DNA of 64,000 nucleotides, taken from NCBI RefSeq assembly GCF_001742165.1, contig NZ_CP016443.1, forward strand, positions 2,046,001-2,110,000. Direction: 5' to 3'. This document shows, piece by piece, positions 51,041-60,086 of this stretch (positions within the stretch are counted from its first letter, which is position 1; the number at the start of each line of letters is the position of its first letter). The position numbers and the translations under genes were made by a program. This DNA comes from Burkholderia stabilis. GTDB taxonomy: Bacteria; Pseudomonadota; Gammaproteobacteria; Burkholderiales; Burkholderiaceae. Under the pieces are notes generated by a model. That model was not told the origin of the DNA. It saw only the letters and a list, made by a program, of their open reading frames with translations, and made no database searches.

Positions 51041-51733
51041 ATGAACAATTTCGACACCACGATCCAGACCTTTCTCACCCACGTGACGTTCGGCCCGCTG
51101 ATGAATCACGTGATCCGCGTGATCGCCGGCCTCTACACGTTCAAGGGCTTCGTGCTCATTCCCGTGCTGTGCTGGCTGTGGTTCCAGCCAGGCTCGAATC
51201 GCGAGCGGCAACGCGAGCTGGTCGTCGCGACGGTCGCGAGCGGGCTCATCGCGCTCGCGTTCGGCCGGCTGCTCGCCCAGGTGCTGCCGTTCCGCGTGCG
51301 GCCGATCTACAACCCCGACCTGCACCTGACGTTCCCGTCGGCGGGACTGCGCGCGGCCACGCTGCAGGCATGGAGTTCGTTTCCGAGCGATCACGCGATG
51401 CTGTGGATGGCGATCGCGACCGGCATCTTCATCATCGCGCGCCGCGCCGGCGTGTTCGCGCTGCTGTACGCCGCCGTGTTCATCTGCCTGCCGCGCGCCT
51501 ATCTCGGCTTTCACTACCCGACCGACCTGATCGCGGGCGCGGCGATCGGCATCGCGATCGCGTGGCTGCTGACGCGCGACGCGATCCGCTCGCGCTTCGC
51601 GCCGCAGGTGCTGGAGATGATCCGGCGCTTCCCCGCGCCGGCCTATACGCTCGCGTTCCTGCTGTGCTTCGAGTTGATCACGCAGTTCGACGAACTGCTG
51701 ACGCTCGCGCAGTCGGCCACGCACACGATGTGA
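51041..51733 (+). CDS. PAP2 superfamily phosphatase
   Basis: 230 residues. The three PAP2 motifs read: a divergent first motif (FRVRPIYN, 84-91), SSFPSDHA with the catalytic His (112-119), and RAYLGFHYPTD with Arg152 and His158 (152-162). Five to six transmembrane helices. The family dephosphorylates undecaprenyl-PP or lipid phosphates in the inner membrane, on the periplasmic side. In Burkholderia such genes also take part in lipid A or undecaprenyl recycling. The exact lipid is unknown. Single gene, plus strand. Confidence 0.88.
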   Translation: MNNFDTTIQTFLTHVTFGPLMNHVIRVIAGLYTFKGFVLIPVLCWLWFQPGSNRERQRELVVATVASGLIALAFGRLLAQVLPFRVRPIYNPDLHLTFPSAGLRAATLQAWSSFPSDHAMLWMAIATGIFIIARRAGVFALLYAAVFICLPRAYLGFHYPTDLIAGAAIGIAIAWLLTRDAIRSRFAPQVLEMIRRFPAPAYTLAFLLCFELITQFDELLTLAQSATHTM

Positions 51734-51833
51734 CGGGCGCACACCGCGATGCTGCCGCTGCTTACGTTCCGTCGCCCCGGCACACGCTGCCGTCCGTGCA
51801 CGGCGGCGGCGCGCCGCGCGACGGCCGCGCCAA

Positions 51834-52493
51834 TCAGTCTCGATCCGGCGCGCCGAGCGGGAAGAACGCGCGATACGGACGCGCCTCGTCGACCGCGCGC
51901 GCGAACGACGGCCGCGCAAGCAGACGCCGGCGATACGCGATCACGTTCGCGAACGCCGGATCGATCCGGTGCGTCCAGTCCGCGTAGAACAGGAACGGCG
52001 CCGCGCCGCAATCGGCGAGGCTGAAACGATCGCCGGCCGCCCATTCGCGATCGGCCATCTTCTTGTCCAGCCACGCATACGACGTGTCGAGCATCGCGCG
52101 CGCATCGGCGACGCCCCGCGCATCGCGCTCGGCTTCCGGCCGCAGCGCGTCGTACACGACCTTCTGCTGCGGCGTCGACACGTAGTTGTCGAAGAAGCGA
52201 TCCATCATCCGCACTTCGAGCGCCGCGTGCGGATCGTCGGGCAGCAGGCGCACGGGGCCCGGATGGTTCAGGCCGAGATACTCGATGATGATCGACGCCT
52301 CGACCACGGTGCGGCCCGCATCGACGAGCACCGGAAAACGCTTCAACGGCCACAGCGCGGTCAGCTCCTGCATCGGCTTCGGATCATCGTGCGCGAGCAC
52401 GCGATACGCGAACGGCGTGCCGTTCTCGTACAGCGCGGTCAGCACTTTCTGGCAATAGGACGAAAAGGGATGGGCATAAAGCGTCGGTATCAT
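51834..52493 (-). CDS. Glutathione S-transferase family protein
   Basis: 219 residues from ATG 52493. The N-terminal thioredoxin domain begins MIPTLYAHPFSSYCQKVLTALYENGTPFAYRVL and has FPVLVDAGRTVVEASIIIEYLGLNHP, including the E-A-S glutathione-contact residues. The helical C-terminal domain ends with FSLADCGAAPFLFYADW. A serine/cysteine at SYCQK could be the catalytic centre. The MIPTLYAHPFSSYCQKV layout resembles BphK/beta-like and Nu-like GSTs. No partner is obvious; it is convergent with the PAP2 gene. Confidence 0.9.
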   Translation of the reverse strand: MIPTLYAHPFSSYCQKVLTALYENGTPFAYRVLAHDDPKPMQELTALWPLKRFPVLVDAGRTVVEASIIIEYLGLNHPGPVRLLPDDPHAALEVRMMDRFFDNYVSTPQQKVVYDALRPEAERDARGVADARAMLDTSYAWLDKKMADREWAAGDRFSLADCGAAPFLFYADWTHRIDPAFANVIAYRRRLLARPSFARAVDEARPYRAFFPLGAPDRD

Positions 52494-52614
52494 CGCGGGG
52501 CTCTCAGGGTTTCGGCGCCGCGTCGTGCGGCGCCACGTGATCGGATACCTTGACGACGAACGGCGCGCGGCCGATTCGACATCGGTCCGGATTTTTTTGT
52601 GTGGCCGCGGGCCG

Positions 52615-53685
52615 CTACGACCGCCCGTCCTTGACGACGCGCCCTTCGGCCCGCCAGCGCAACATCCCGCCGCCGAGATTCGCAACCGCGTCGAAACCGG
52701 CCTTCTGCAGGATCGCGGTCGCCTGCGCGGAGCGACCGCCGGCCCGGCACACGGTCACGACCGGCCGATCGCGTGCGATTTCGCCGACGCGCGCGGCCAG
52801 TTCGCCGAGCGGAATCGGCGTCGCGCCGGGCAGGTGGCCGAGCGGGCCCGTGAACTCGTCGGGCTCGCGCACGTCAACGACCTGCACCGCCGGCAGATGA
52901 TCCTCGAGCCATTGCGAATCGATTTCCCAGAACCCGGCGAACGTGTAGACGAGCGGCGCCCAGTCGGACGCCGCGTGCGTATCGGGCGGATTTGCGGCGA
53001 CGCCGCATTGCAGGTTCGCCGGCACCGCGACGTCGATCTGGCGCGGGTGCGCGAGCCCGAGGTTGCGCATGTAGCCGGCGAAATCGTCTTCGCTGAGATC
53101 GCCGCCGAGGCGCGGATTGAAGCGCCGCTCCTCGCCGACGCTCGTCACCGTGAGCCCGCGATAGTCGTGCGCCGGATACAGCAGGCACGCGGCCGGCAGC
53201 GTGAAGAGCCGGCCATGCACCGCGCGATACAGCGCGCGCGGGTCGCCCTGCTGGAAGTCGGTGCGGCCCGTGCCGCGGATCAGCAGGCAATCGCCGGTGA
53301 ACGCCATCGATTCGTCGTCGAGTACGAGGCTGATGCAGCCGCTCGTGTGGCCGGGCGTCGCGCGCACGGTCAGGTAGCGCGCGCCGAATGCGCAGCGGTC
53401 GCCGTCGTTCAGGTAGCGGTCGGCGCCCTGCGCGCCGCTCGCCGCCGAGATCGCGATCGCGCTGCCGGTGCGCTGCTTCAGCAGCCACGCGCCCGTCACG
53501 TGATCGGCGTGCACGTGCGTGTCGACCGTCGCGACGAGCCGCAGCCCGAGCTCGTCGAGCAGCGCCACATCGCGGCGCACCTGCTCGAACACGGGATCGA
53601 TCAGCAGCGCTTCGCGCGACGCGCGATCGGCGAGCAGGTACGTGTAAGTCGACGATTGCGGGTCGAAAAGTTGCCGGAAGATCAT
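52615..53685 (-). CDS. ETHE1-like persulfide dioxygenase fused to rhodanese (PRF-type)
   Basis: 356 residues from ATG 53685. The N-terminal metallo-beta-lactamase-fold has THVHADH (56-62, iron ligands His57, His59, Asp61/His62), PGHTSG (111-116, His113), GDCLL with Asp132 and His173 in AHDY. The C-terminal rhodanese domain carries the CRAGGRS loop with nucleophile Cys313. ETHE1 oxidises glutathione persulfide to sulfite, and the rhodanese domain moves sulfane sulfur. Fused forms are known from B. phytofirmans. No sulfide:quinone reductase gene adjoins. Confidence 0.92.
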   Translation of the reverse strand: MIFRQLFDPQSSTYTYLLADRASREALLIDPVFEQVRRDVALLDELGLRLVATVDTHVHADHVTGAWLLKQRTGSAIAISAASGAQGADRYLNDGDRCAFGARYLTVRATPGHTSGCISLVLDDESMAFTGDCLLIRGTGRTDFQQGDPRALYRAVHGRLFTLPAACLLYPAHDYRGLTVTSVGEERRFNPRLGGDLSEDDFAGYMRNLGLAHPRQIDVAVPANLQCGVAANPPDTHAASDWAPLVYTFAGFWEIDSQWLEDHLPAVQVVDVREPDEFTGPLGHLPGATPIPLGELAARVGEIARDRPVVTVCRAGGRSAQATAILQKAGFDAVANLGGGMLRWRAEGRVVKDGRS

Positions 53686-54111
53686 CACGAGGTCGCTCCG
53701 TCGCGTGTTCAGGTTGGTGTTGTCCGGCCGGTATGCCGTGCGTCGCCGATGCGCGGCGGGCCGGCGCGAGTACCGCCGTGCCGCATCGCAGTCGCATGCA
53801 TGCCGCAACGCACCGCACCGCACGAGCGGACGGCGTGTGGCTGCGTCTGCGTCTGCGTCTGCTGCACATCGTCGTCCGGCACCGACGTCGGCATGATGAC
53901 ATCGCCGTCCGGCGACCGGCATCGCGCCTGCCGCATTTCGCGCGTTCATATAGCGTAGATCAAAATGCGCGCGCCGCCGGCGCACCATGGGCGGCAACCT
54001 ATTCCGACGACGAATGGCGCACGGCGGGACGATTCGCCGCGCCCGGACGGTGGCGCGCGCTGCCTTACACTACGGCCTGTTCTCGTCCCCGTTCACAGGA
54101 ATTTCGTCCCC
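53686..54111. other. 426-bp divergent intergenic region
   Basis: Holds the promoters of the dioxygenase and the ArgP-like gene. A short CTGCGT tandem (3 or more copies) lies around 53841-53860. An FNR-like half-site (TTGATCTAC on the minus strand) near 53950 is followed by AT-rich sequence. No convincing gene on either strand. Confidence 0.45.
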
Positions 54112-55020
54112 ATGTCGATGACGATCGATCCGAAGCAGGCCGCCGCGCTGCTGGCCGTCGCCGACACGGGCAGCTTCGAGCAGGCGGCCGTGCGCCTGCA
54201 CGTGACCGCGTCCGCCGTCACGCAGCGGGTCCGCGCGCTGGAGGCGAGCCTCGGCACGCCACTCGTGCTGCGCACGCGCCCGTGCCGCCCGACGGTGGCC
54301 GGACAACGCGTGCTGCAGCACCTGCGCCGCGTCGCGCTGCTGCAGGCCGATCTGCAAAGCACGCTCGCGACCGAGCGTGAATCGCCGATCTCCGTGACGA
54401 TCGCGCTGAATTCCGACAGCCTCGGCACGTGGTTCCTGCCCGCGCTCACCTCGGTGCTCGCGGGCGAGCGCATCCTGTTCGAGCTGATCGTCGAGGATCA
54501 GGACCATACGTTCGCGCTGCTCGAAAGCGGGATGGCCGTCGGCTGCGTGACCACCGAGCCGAAGCCGATGCGCGGCTGCATCGCGACGCCGCTCGGCACG
54601 ATGCGCTACCGGCTGCTCGCGGCCGCCGCGTTCGCGGTGCGCTGGTTCCCGCGCGGGCTGAACCGCACGAGCGCGCGCAAGGCGCCCGTCGTCGCGTATT
54701 CGCGGCGCGACACGCTGCAGTCGTCGTTTTTGAAGGAGAAGTTCGGGTTGCCGGAAGGCGCGTACCCGTGTCACTACGTGCCGGGCACCCATTCGCACTT
54801 CGCGGCGGTGCGGCACGGGCTCGGCTACGCGATGGTGCCGGAACCGCTGATCGGCGCCGCGCCGCTCGATGCGCAGGGGCTCGTCGATCTCGCGCCCGCG
54901 CATCCGACCGACGTCACGCTGTACTGGCACGCGTGGACCGTGCAGTCGCCGACGATGGCGTCGCTGTCCGCGCGGGTCGTCGAAGCGGCGCGCCGATTGC
55001 TCGCGCCGCTGCCGAAATGA
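54112..55020 (+). CDS. argP: LysR family regulator, ArgP (IciA)-like
   Basis: 302 residues from ATG 54112. The N-terminal domain PKQAAALLAVADTGSFEQAAVRLHVTASAVTQRVRALEASLGTPLVLR matches ArgP, the lysine/arginine-responsive activator of the exporter gene argO. The C-terminal effector domain has GTMRYRLLAAAAFAVRWFPRGL and the ArgP-like GLxxGxYPCHYVPG. No argO/lysE exporter is adjacent, so the target is elsewhere. Upstream TACACT at 54067-54072 may be a -10. Its divergent neighbour is the persulfide dioxygenase. Confidence 0.85.
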   Translation: MSMTIDPKQAAALLAVADTGSFEQAAVRLHVTASAVTQRVRALEASLGTPLVLRTRPCRPTVAGQRVLQHLRRVALLQADLQSTLATERESPISVTIALNSDSLGTWFLPALTSVLAGERILFELIVEDQDHTFALLESGMAVGCVTTEPKPMRGCIATPLGTMRYRLLAAAAFAVRWFPRGLNRTSARKAPVVAYSRRDTLQSSFLKEKFGLPEGAYPCHYVPGTHSHFAAVRHGLGYAMVPEPLIGAAPLDAQGLVDLAPAHPTDVTLYWHAWTVQSPTMASLSARVVEAARRLLAPLPK

Positions 55021-55045
55021 AATGACCCGATGATTGGCGCGGCCG

Positions 55046-56059
55046 TTACGCGCGCCGCTGCGAGAAATACGCGCCGACCGCGTCGAGGAACGTATCGATG
55101 TCCGCGCGCGACACGTCGCAGTGGGTGACGAAACGCGATGCATACAGCATCTGCGTGAGAATCCCGCGCTCCTTGAGCCACGCCTCGAGCGGCGCGCAAT
55201 CGGCTTCGGGGAATTGCGCGAACACCATGTTCGTCGCGTGCGACAGCACCTTCACGGAGTCGATGCGCGCGAGGCCTTCCGCGAGATGCGCGGCATTCGC
55301 ATGATCGTCCGCGAGCCGCTCGACGTTGTGGTCGAGCGCATACAGGCACGCCGCCGCGAGAATGCCCGATTGCCGCATCCCGCCGCCGAGCACCTTGCGC
55401 CAGCGCGCCGCACGCTCGATCAGCGCCCGGCTGCCGACCAGCACCGAACCGACCGGCGCGCCGAGCCCTTTCGAGAAACAGATCGACACGCTGTCGAACG
55501 GCCCGCACAGGTCGGCGATCGGGCGGCCCGACGCGACGGCCGCGTTGCACACGCGCGCGCCGTCGAGGTGCGTGGACAGCCCGCGGCTGCGCGCGAGCGC
55601 GACGGCTTCCTGCACATAACCTTCCGGCAACACCTGGCCGCCGATCGTGTTCTCGAGCGCGAGCAGGCGCGTGCGGGCAAAGTGATTGTCGATCGGCTTG
55701 ATCGCCGCGGCGATCTTCGCGAGCGGCAGCGTGCCGTCCGGCGCGTTCTCGATTGGCTGCGGCTGGATGCTGCCGAGCACGGCCGCACCGCCGCCTTCGT
55801 ACTTGTAGGTGTGCGCGAGCTGGCCGACGATGTACTCGTCGCCACGCTCGCAATGCGCCATCAGCGCGCCCAGGTTGCTCTGCGTGCCGCTCGGGAAGAA
55901 CAGGCCGGCTTCCTTGCCGGCCCGCTCGGCCGCGACCGCCTGCAGGCGCAGCACGGTCGGGTCGTCACCCCATACGTCGTCGCCGACTTCGGCGGCAGTC
56001 ATCGCGGCCAGCATTGCCTGGCTCGGACGTGTCACGGTATCGCTGCGTAAATCGATCAT
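55046..56059 (-). CDS. ltaE: Low-specificity L-threonine aldolase
   Basis: 337 residues from ATG 56059. PLP-binding Lys197 (FSKGLGAPVGS) and the conserved HLDGARVCNA (164-173, Asp166, Arg169) are present. N-terminal MIDLRSDTVTRPSQAMLAAM and TNxIG-type ALENTIGGQVLP also fit. It splits L-threonine and L-allo-threonine to glycine and acetaldehyde. Catalytic Arg/His set intact. Convergent to the ArgP gene with 25 bp between them. Confidence 0.95.
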   Translation of the reverse strand: MIDLRSDTVTRPSQAMLAAMTAAEVGDDVWGDDPTVLRLQAVAAERAGKEAGLFFPSGTQSNLGALMAHCERGDEYIVGQLAHTYKYEGGGAAVLGSIQPQPIENAPDGTLPLAKIAAAIKPIDNHFARTRLLALENTIGGQVLPEGYVQEAVALARSRGLSTHLDGARVCNAAVASGRPIADLCGPFDSVSICFSKGLGAPVGSVLVGSRALIERAARWRKVLGGGMRQSGILAAACLYALDHNVERLADDHANAAHLAEGLARIDSVKVLSHATNMVFAQFPEADCAPLEAWLKERGILTQMLYASRFVTHCDVSRADIDTFLDAVGAYFSQRRA

Positions 56060-56223
56060 CGCTGTGCCCTGAGTAAACGCGGACCGGAACCCATGCGCCC
56101 GGCCCTGCCGAAACGAGACTCAGAGTGTACGCAATTCACGCCATGCGTGGCGACGGTCGAGCATCGCTCGTCGCGCCGGCACGTGCATGGCGCGCACGCC
56201 GGCGCGACGCGCGAACGCCCGCA

Positions 56224-56781
56224 TCAATACCGCGGCGGCGGCGGCTGGACACCCGCCGGCGGCATCGGCGGCGCCGCACGCGGCGCGCCGCCGTATCCAC
56301 CACCGTATCCACCGCCATACCCGCCGCCGCCGCCGCTCATCCCGCCCGGCACCGGCACGCGGTTGCCGGTCGCATACATGCATTGCAGGTACGCGTAGTC
56401 GTAGCGGCGCTGGATGTCGTAGGCCGAGCCCTGCGCGGCGCCCGCGCCGACGACGCTGCCCGCGAGCAGCCCCGCGCCTGCGCCGACCGCCGCACCCGTG
56501 CCGCCGTTGAACGCGGCGCCGGCCGCCGCGCCGAGCGCGGTGCCGACGGCCGCGCTGCCGACCGCGCTCGCGGTGGCGGCCTGTCCGGCGCTCACGCCGC
56601 CCGATTGTTCGAACGCGTACTGGCGGCAGCTTCCGTCGTCGGCGCGGAACTGGTCGAACGACTTGCCGGTGCCGGGCAGCGCCATCACGCTCGGCCCGAC
56701 CGGCATGTACGCGCACGCGCCGAGGAGGCCGGCCAGCGCCAGCGCCGTCGGCACGCGCAGATGTCGAAATACGGATTTCAT
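56224..56781 (-). CDS. Glycine-zipper lipoprotein with Gly/Tyr-rich tail
   Basis: 185 residues. The lipoprotein signal MKSVFRHLRVPTALALAGLLGACAYM contains lipobox LGAC. The middle (about 65-115) is a glycine/alanine zipper (GTALGAAAGAAFNGGTGAAVGAGAGLLAGSVVGAGA in outline) that probably inserts into a membrane; the mature domain includes RRYDYAYLQCMYATGNRVP. The end has a YGGGYGGG repeat and PPMPPAGVQPPPPRY. It resembles YMGG/glycine-zipper families. Function unknown. Confidence 0.85.
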   Translation of the reverse strand: MKSVFRHLRVPTALALAGLLGACAYMPVGPSVMALPGTGKSFDQFRADDGSCRQYAFEQSGGVSAGQAATASAVGSAAVGTALGAAAGAAFNGGTGAAVGAGAGLLAGSVVGAGAAQGSAYDIQRRYDYAYLQCMYATGNRVPVPGGMSGGGGGYGGGYGGGYGGAPRAAPPMPPAGVQPPPPRY

Positions 56782-56794
56782 CGTCGCGCCTCCG

Positions 56795-57124
56795 TCACTG
56801 CGGCCGCGCCGGCACCGATCGCCAGCCCGACTTGCAGGTCTTCACATACGGGTAGTAGTGTTTCGACGCGTCGCAGTAGTACCAGAGGTTCGCGTCACCG
56901 TCGTCCTGCGGCTGCCCCTTCTCGACGTATTCGGGCGGCGGCGGATCGACCGGCACCGCGACGACGGGCGGCGGATAGTAGTACGGCGCGGGGACGACGG
57001 GGTAGTAATACGGGTAGCCGAAGCCGGGGCCGACATAAACCCCGACCCGGGCGGCATGCGCCACGCCGCCCGTCGCGAGCGCCACCGCGGCTGCCGCGCC
57101 CAGCGCGAGCTTCAATCCATTCAC
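56795..57124 (-). CDS. Small secreted Tyr/Pro-rich protein
   Basis: 109 residues from GTG 57124, with GGAGAA upstream. The signal peptide VNGLKLALGAAAAVALATGGVAHA is followed by a Tyr/Pro-rich segment (GFGYPYYYPVVPAPYYYPPPVVAVP) and a C-terminal half with NLWYYCDASKHYYPYVKTCKSGWRSVPARP. The two or three cysteines may form a disulfide. It lies 13 bp upstream of the glycine-zipper lipoprotein on the same strand, so the pair is probably an operon of envelope proteins. Function unknown. Confidence 0.8.
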   Translation of the reverse strand: MNGLKLALGAAAAVALATGGVAHAARVGVYVGPGFGYPYYYPVVPAPYYYPPPVVAVPVDPPPPEYVEKGQPQDDGDANLWYYCDASKHYYPYVKTCKSGWRSVPARPQ

Positions 57125-57453
57125 GTCACGTTCTCCGACAGGCCGGTTCGCCGATGCGAACCCGATACCCCGAACGCTACCCCGCACGCGATCCGGCATT
57201 CATTACGGGTGGACGCGCCAATGTTGCGCGACGTTACCCGTGTGACAGCCGCCACCGGCGGCGGCCCGCCGGCCCGACCGTTCGCGTTACGCGCTAACGC
57301 AATGAAACCGGCCGGCCGCGCATGGTGCCGCGCACAGGCCCGCCGGCACGCCGCGCTCGCGTGCGCGAAACCGTTCCGATGACGCGACGCGCCATATTGA
57401 CGCACGTGCGTCAGACCGCCACGCCGCGGCCGCACGCGCCGCGAACGGCCTTC

Positions 57454-57467
57454 TTGATACGAATCAA
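57454..57467. promoter_or_regulatory. Consensus FNR/ANR box upstream of the bd oxidase
   Basis: TTGAT-ACGA-ATCAA at 57454-57467 matches the FNR/ANR/Anr consensus TTGAT-N4-ATCAA at all ten conserved positions. It lies 160 bp before the cytochrome bd subunit I start. Oxygen-responsive control is expected. This 503-bp region (57125-57627) otherwise holds no convincing gene. Confidence 0.8.
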
Positions 57468-57627
57468 CGATTTATCCCGAAACCGCGCGCGGCGGGCTGG
57501 ACATCTGCGACGAGTTGGCACATTTCGCGGTGCAACATCGCGGCACATACTCCAGCCAACCCCGCCACCTGTCGGCCGGGGTCCGCCGGCACCCGCCGGC
57601 GGGTATCGTCAGCTTCGGTCATCTGGT

Positions 57628-59049
57628 ATGGACACCGCACTTTCGGCCCTCGATCTGGCCCGCCTGCAATTCGCGTTCACCGTCTCCTTTCACATCGTCT
57701 TCCCGGCGCTGAGCATCGGCCTCGCCAGCTTCATCGCCGTGCTCGAATATCGCTGGCTGAAAACCGGCAAGCAGTACTACAAGACCCTCTGTCTGTTCTG
57801 GTCGAAGATCTTCGCGGTCGCGTTCGGGATGGGCGTCGTCTCCGGCGTCGTGATGAGTTACCAGTTCGGCACCAACTGGTCGGGCTTCTCGAGCTTCGCC
57901 GGCGCCGTCACCGGGCCGCTGCTGATGTACGAGGTCATGACCGCGTTCTTCCTCGAGGCCGGCTTCCTCGGCATCATGCTGTTCGGCTGGAACCGCGTGA
58001 GCCCGCGCGCGCACTTCGGCGCGACGCTGATGGTCGCGATCGGCACGCTGATCTCGACGTTCTGGATCCTCGCGTCGAACAGCTGGATGCAGACGCCGCA
58101 AGGCTTCGAGATCGTCGACGGCCGCGTCGTGCCGACCGACTGGTTCGCGATCATCTTCAACCCGTCGTTCCCGTACCGCCTGTTCCACATGGCGATCGCC
58201 GCGTTCATCGTCGCCGCGCTGGTCGTGGCCGCGACGGGCGCATGGCACCTGCTGAAGGGCCGCCGCGACAAGGGCGTGAAGAAGATGTTCTCGATGGCGC
58301 TGTGGCTGCTGCTCGTGCTCGCGCCGCTGCAGGCCGTGATCGGCGACCAGCACGGCATCAACACGCTGAAGCACCAGCCCGCGAAGATCGCCGCGATCGA
58401 AGGGCTGTGGGAAACCGAGAAGGGCGGCACGCCGCTCAACCTGTTCGGCATCCCCGACATGAAGGCGGAAACGACCCGCTACGCGGTGAAGGTGCCGCAC
58501 CTCGGCAGCCTGATCCTCACGCACAGCTGGGACGGCGAGATCCGCGGGCTGAAGGAATTCCCGCCGGAAGACCGCCCGAACTCGACGGTCGTGTTCTGGA
58601 GCTTCCGGATCATGGTCGGCCTCGGCTTCGCGATGATCGGCCTCGCCGCGCTCGCGTGGTTCCTGCGCCGCCGCGGCCGCCTGTATGAATCGAAGTGGTT
58701 CCAGCGCTTCGCGCTCGTGATGGGCCCGACCGGCTTCGTGTCGCTGCTCGCGGGCTGGGTGACGACCGAAGCGGGCCGCCAGCCGTGGGTCGTGTATGGC
58801 GTGATGCGCACCGCGCAGGCCGTGTCGCCGCTGTCGGTGCAGCAGGTCAGCCTGTCGATGATGACGTTCGTGATCGTGTACTTCCTCGTGTTCGGCACCG
58901 GCGTGTACTACATGCTGAAGCTGATGAAGGCCGGCCCCGCGCTGCCCGACGTGAAGCACGACCCGAAACACGACATGCCCGACACGCGCCCCGATCACAC
59001 CGCGCGCCGCCCGCTGTCGGCCGTCGACGAGCCGCTCGAGACCGTCTGA
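57628..59049 (+). CDS. cioA: Cytochrome bd-type quinol oxidase subunit I (cyanide-insensitive type)
   Basis: 473 residues, about the size of the CIO branch rather than longer E. coli CydA. Heme ligands are His22, His187 (LFHMAI) and Met329 (FRIMVG); Glu102 and Glu110 match the proton-path glutamates. The Q-loop has Lys253 and Glu258 (HQPAKIAAIEGLWE) and is short, as in CIO-type enzymes. It oxidises quinol and reduces oxygen at the inner membrane. Start at ATG 57628, with TCTGGT upstream. Consensus FNR box upstream. Confidence 0.94.
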   Translation: MDTALSALDLARLQFAFTVSFHIVFPALSIGLASFIAVLEYRWLKTGKQYYKTLCLFWSKIFAVAFGMGVVSGVVMSYQFGTNWSGFSSFAGAVTGPLLMYEVMTAFFLEAGFLGIMLFGWNRVSPRAHFGATLMVAIGTLISTFWILASNSWMQTPQGFEIVDGRVVPTDWFAIIFNPSFPYRLFHMAIAAFIVAALVVAATGAWHLLKGRRDKGVKKMFSMALWLLLVLAPLQAVIGDQHGINTLKHQPAKIAAIEGLWETEKGGTPLNLFGIPDMKAETTRYAVKVPHLGSLILTHSWDGEIRGLKEFPPEDRPNSTVVFWSFRIMVGLGFAMIGLAALAWFLRRRGRLYESKWFQRFALVMGPTGFVSLLAGWVTTEAGRQPWVVYGVMRTAQAVSPLSVQQVSLSMMTFVIVYFLVFGTGVYYMLKLMKAGPALPDVKHDPKHDMPDTRPDHTARRPLSAVDEPLETV

Positions 59050-59078
59050 GCCCACCCCATTCGCATACGAGAAAACCT

Positions 59079-60086
59079 ATGGACGTCACCGTAATCTGGG
59101 CCGCGATCATCGCATTGGGGCTCTTCATGTACGTCGTGCTCGACGGCTTCGACCTCGGCATCGGCATCGTCTTCCCGTTCTTCCCGGACGAGAAGGAACG
59201 CGACCTGATGATGAACACCGTCGCGCCCGTGTGGGACGGCAACGAGACGTGGCTCGTGCTCGGCGGCGCCGGGCTGTTCGCGGTGTTCCCGATCGTCTAT
59301 TCGACGGTGCTGTCGGCGCTGTACCTGCCGCTGATCTTCATGCTGGTGTGCCTGATCTTCCGCGGCGTGTCGTTCGAGATCCGCGCGAAGGCGCGGCGCA
59401 CGAAGCAGCTGTGGGATCTCGCGTTCATCGGCGGCTCGGCCGGCGCGACGCTGTTCCAGGGGATCGCGCTCGGCGCGTTCCTGCAGGGCATCAACGTGAA
59501 GGACGGCGTGTTCGCGGGCGACGCATTCGACTGGCTGACGCCGTTCAGCCTGCTGACCGGCCTCGGCCTGATCGTGACCTATGCGCTGCTCGGCTGCTGC
59601 TGGCTCGTCGCGAAGACCGAAGGCGACCTGCAGCGGCGCCTCCATCGCGTCGTGTGGCCGCTGACGGTCGTGCTGCTCGGCTTCATCGCGGTCGTCAGTC
59701 TGTGGACGCCGCTGCAGGACCCGGCCATCGCGCAGCGCTGGTTCGATTCGGGGCTGTTCTGGCGCCTGTTGCCGGTGCCGTTCCTGGTCGCCGGGTGCGC
59801 GGTGTGGATGCGGCGCGCGGTGCGCAACCGGCACGACATGACGCCGTTCGTGATGGCGCTGGCGCTCGTGCTGCTCGGCTACGTCGGCCTGCTCGTCACG
59901 CTGTTCCCGTATGCGATTCCTCAGACGATGACGATCTGGGAAGCAGCGGCGCCGCGTTCCAGCCAGACCTTCACGCTGGTCGGCGCAGCGGTTATCCTCC
60001 CGATCATCATCGCCTACACGACGATGGGTTACTGGGTATTCCGAGGCAAGGTGCGCCATGAAGACCAGCATTACTACCACCACTGA
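59079..60086 (+). CDS. cioB: Cytochrome bd-type quinol oxidase subunit II
   Basis: 335 residues with about nine transmembrane helices. It begins MDVTVIWAAIIALGLFMYVVLDGFDLGIGIVFPFFPDEKERDLMMNTVAPVWDGNETWLVL in outline, the typical CydB start. GSSAGATLF-type GGSAGATLFQGIALGAFLQG and the ending TMGYWVFRGKV are also present. It stabilises the di-heme site of subunit I. It starts 29 bp after cioA and overlaps the next small gene by 29 bp. Confidence 0.94.
   Translation: MDVTVIWAAIIALGLFMYVVLDGFDLGIGIVFPFFPDEKERDLMMNTVAPVWDGNETWLVLGGAGLFAVFPIVYSTVLSALYLPLIFMLVCLIFRGVSFEIRAKARRTKQLWDLAFIGGSAGATLFQGIALGAFLQGINVKDGVFAGDAFDWLTPFSLLTGLGLIVTYALLGCCWLVAKTEGDLQRRLHRVVWPLTVVLLGFIAVVSLWTPLQDPAIAQRWFDSGLFWRLLPVPFLVAGCAVWMRRAVRNRHDMTPFVMALALVLLGYVGLLVTLFPYAIPQTMTIWEAAAPRSSQTFTLVGAAVILPIIIAYTTMGYWVFRGKVRHEDQHYYHH

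Noticed and set aside
53841..53860. Short CTGCGT tandem repeat
   Set aside because: Three copies only, no adjacent structure; likely chance in GC-rich DNA.
53940..53975. FNR-like half-site upstream of the persulfide dioxygenase
   Set aside because: Only one half (TTGAT) fits; the second half does not match, unlike the full site at 57454.
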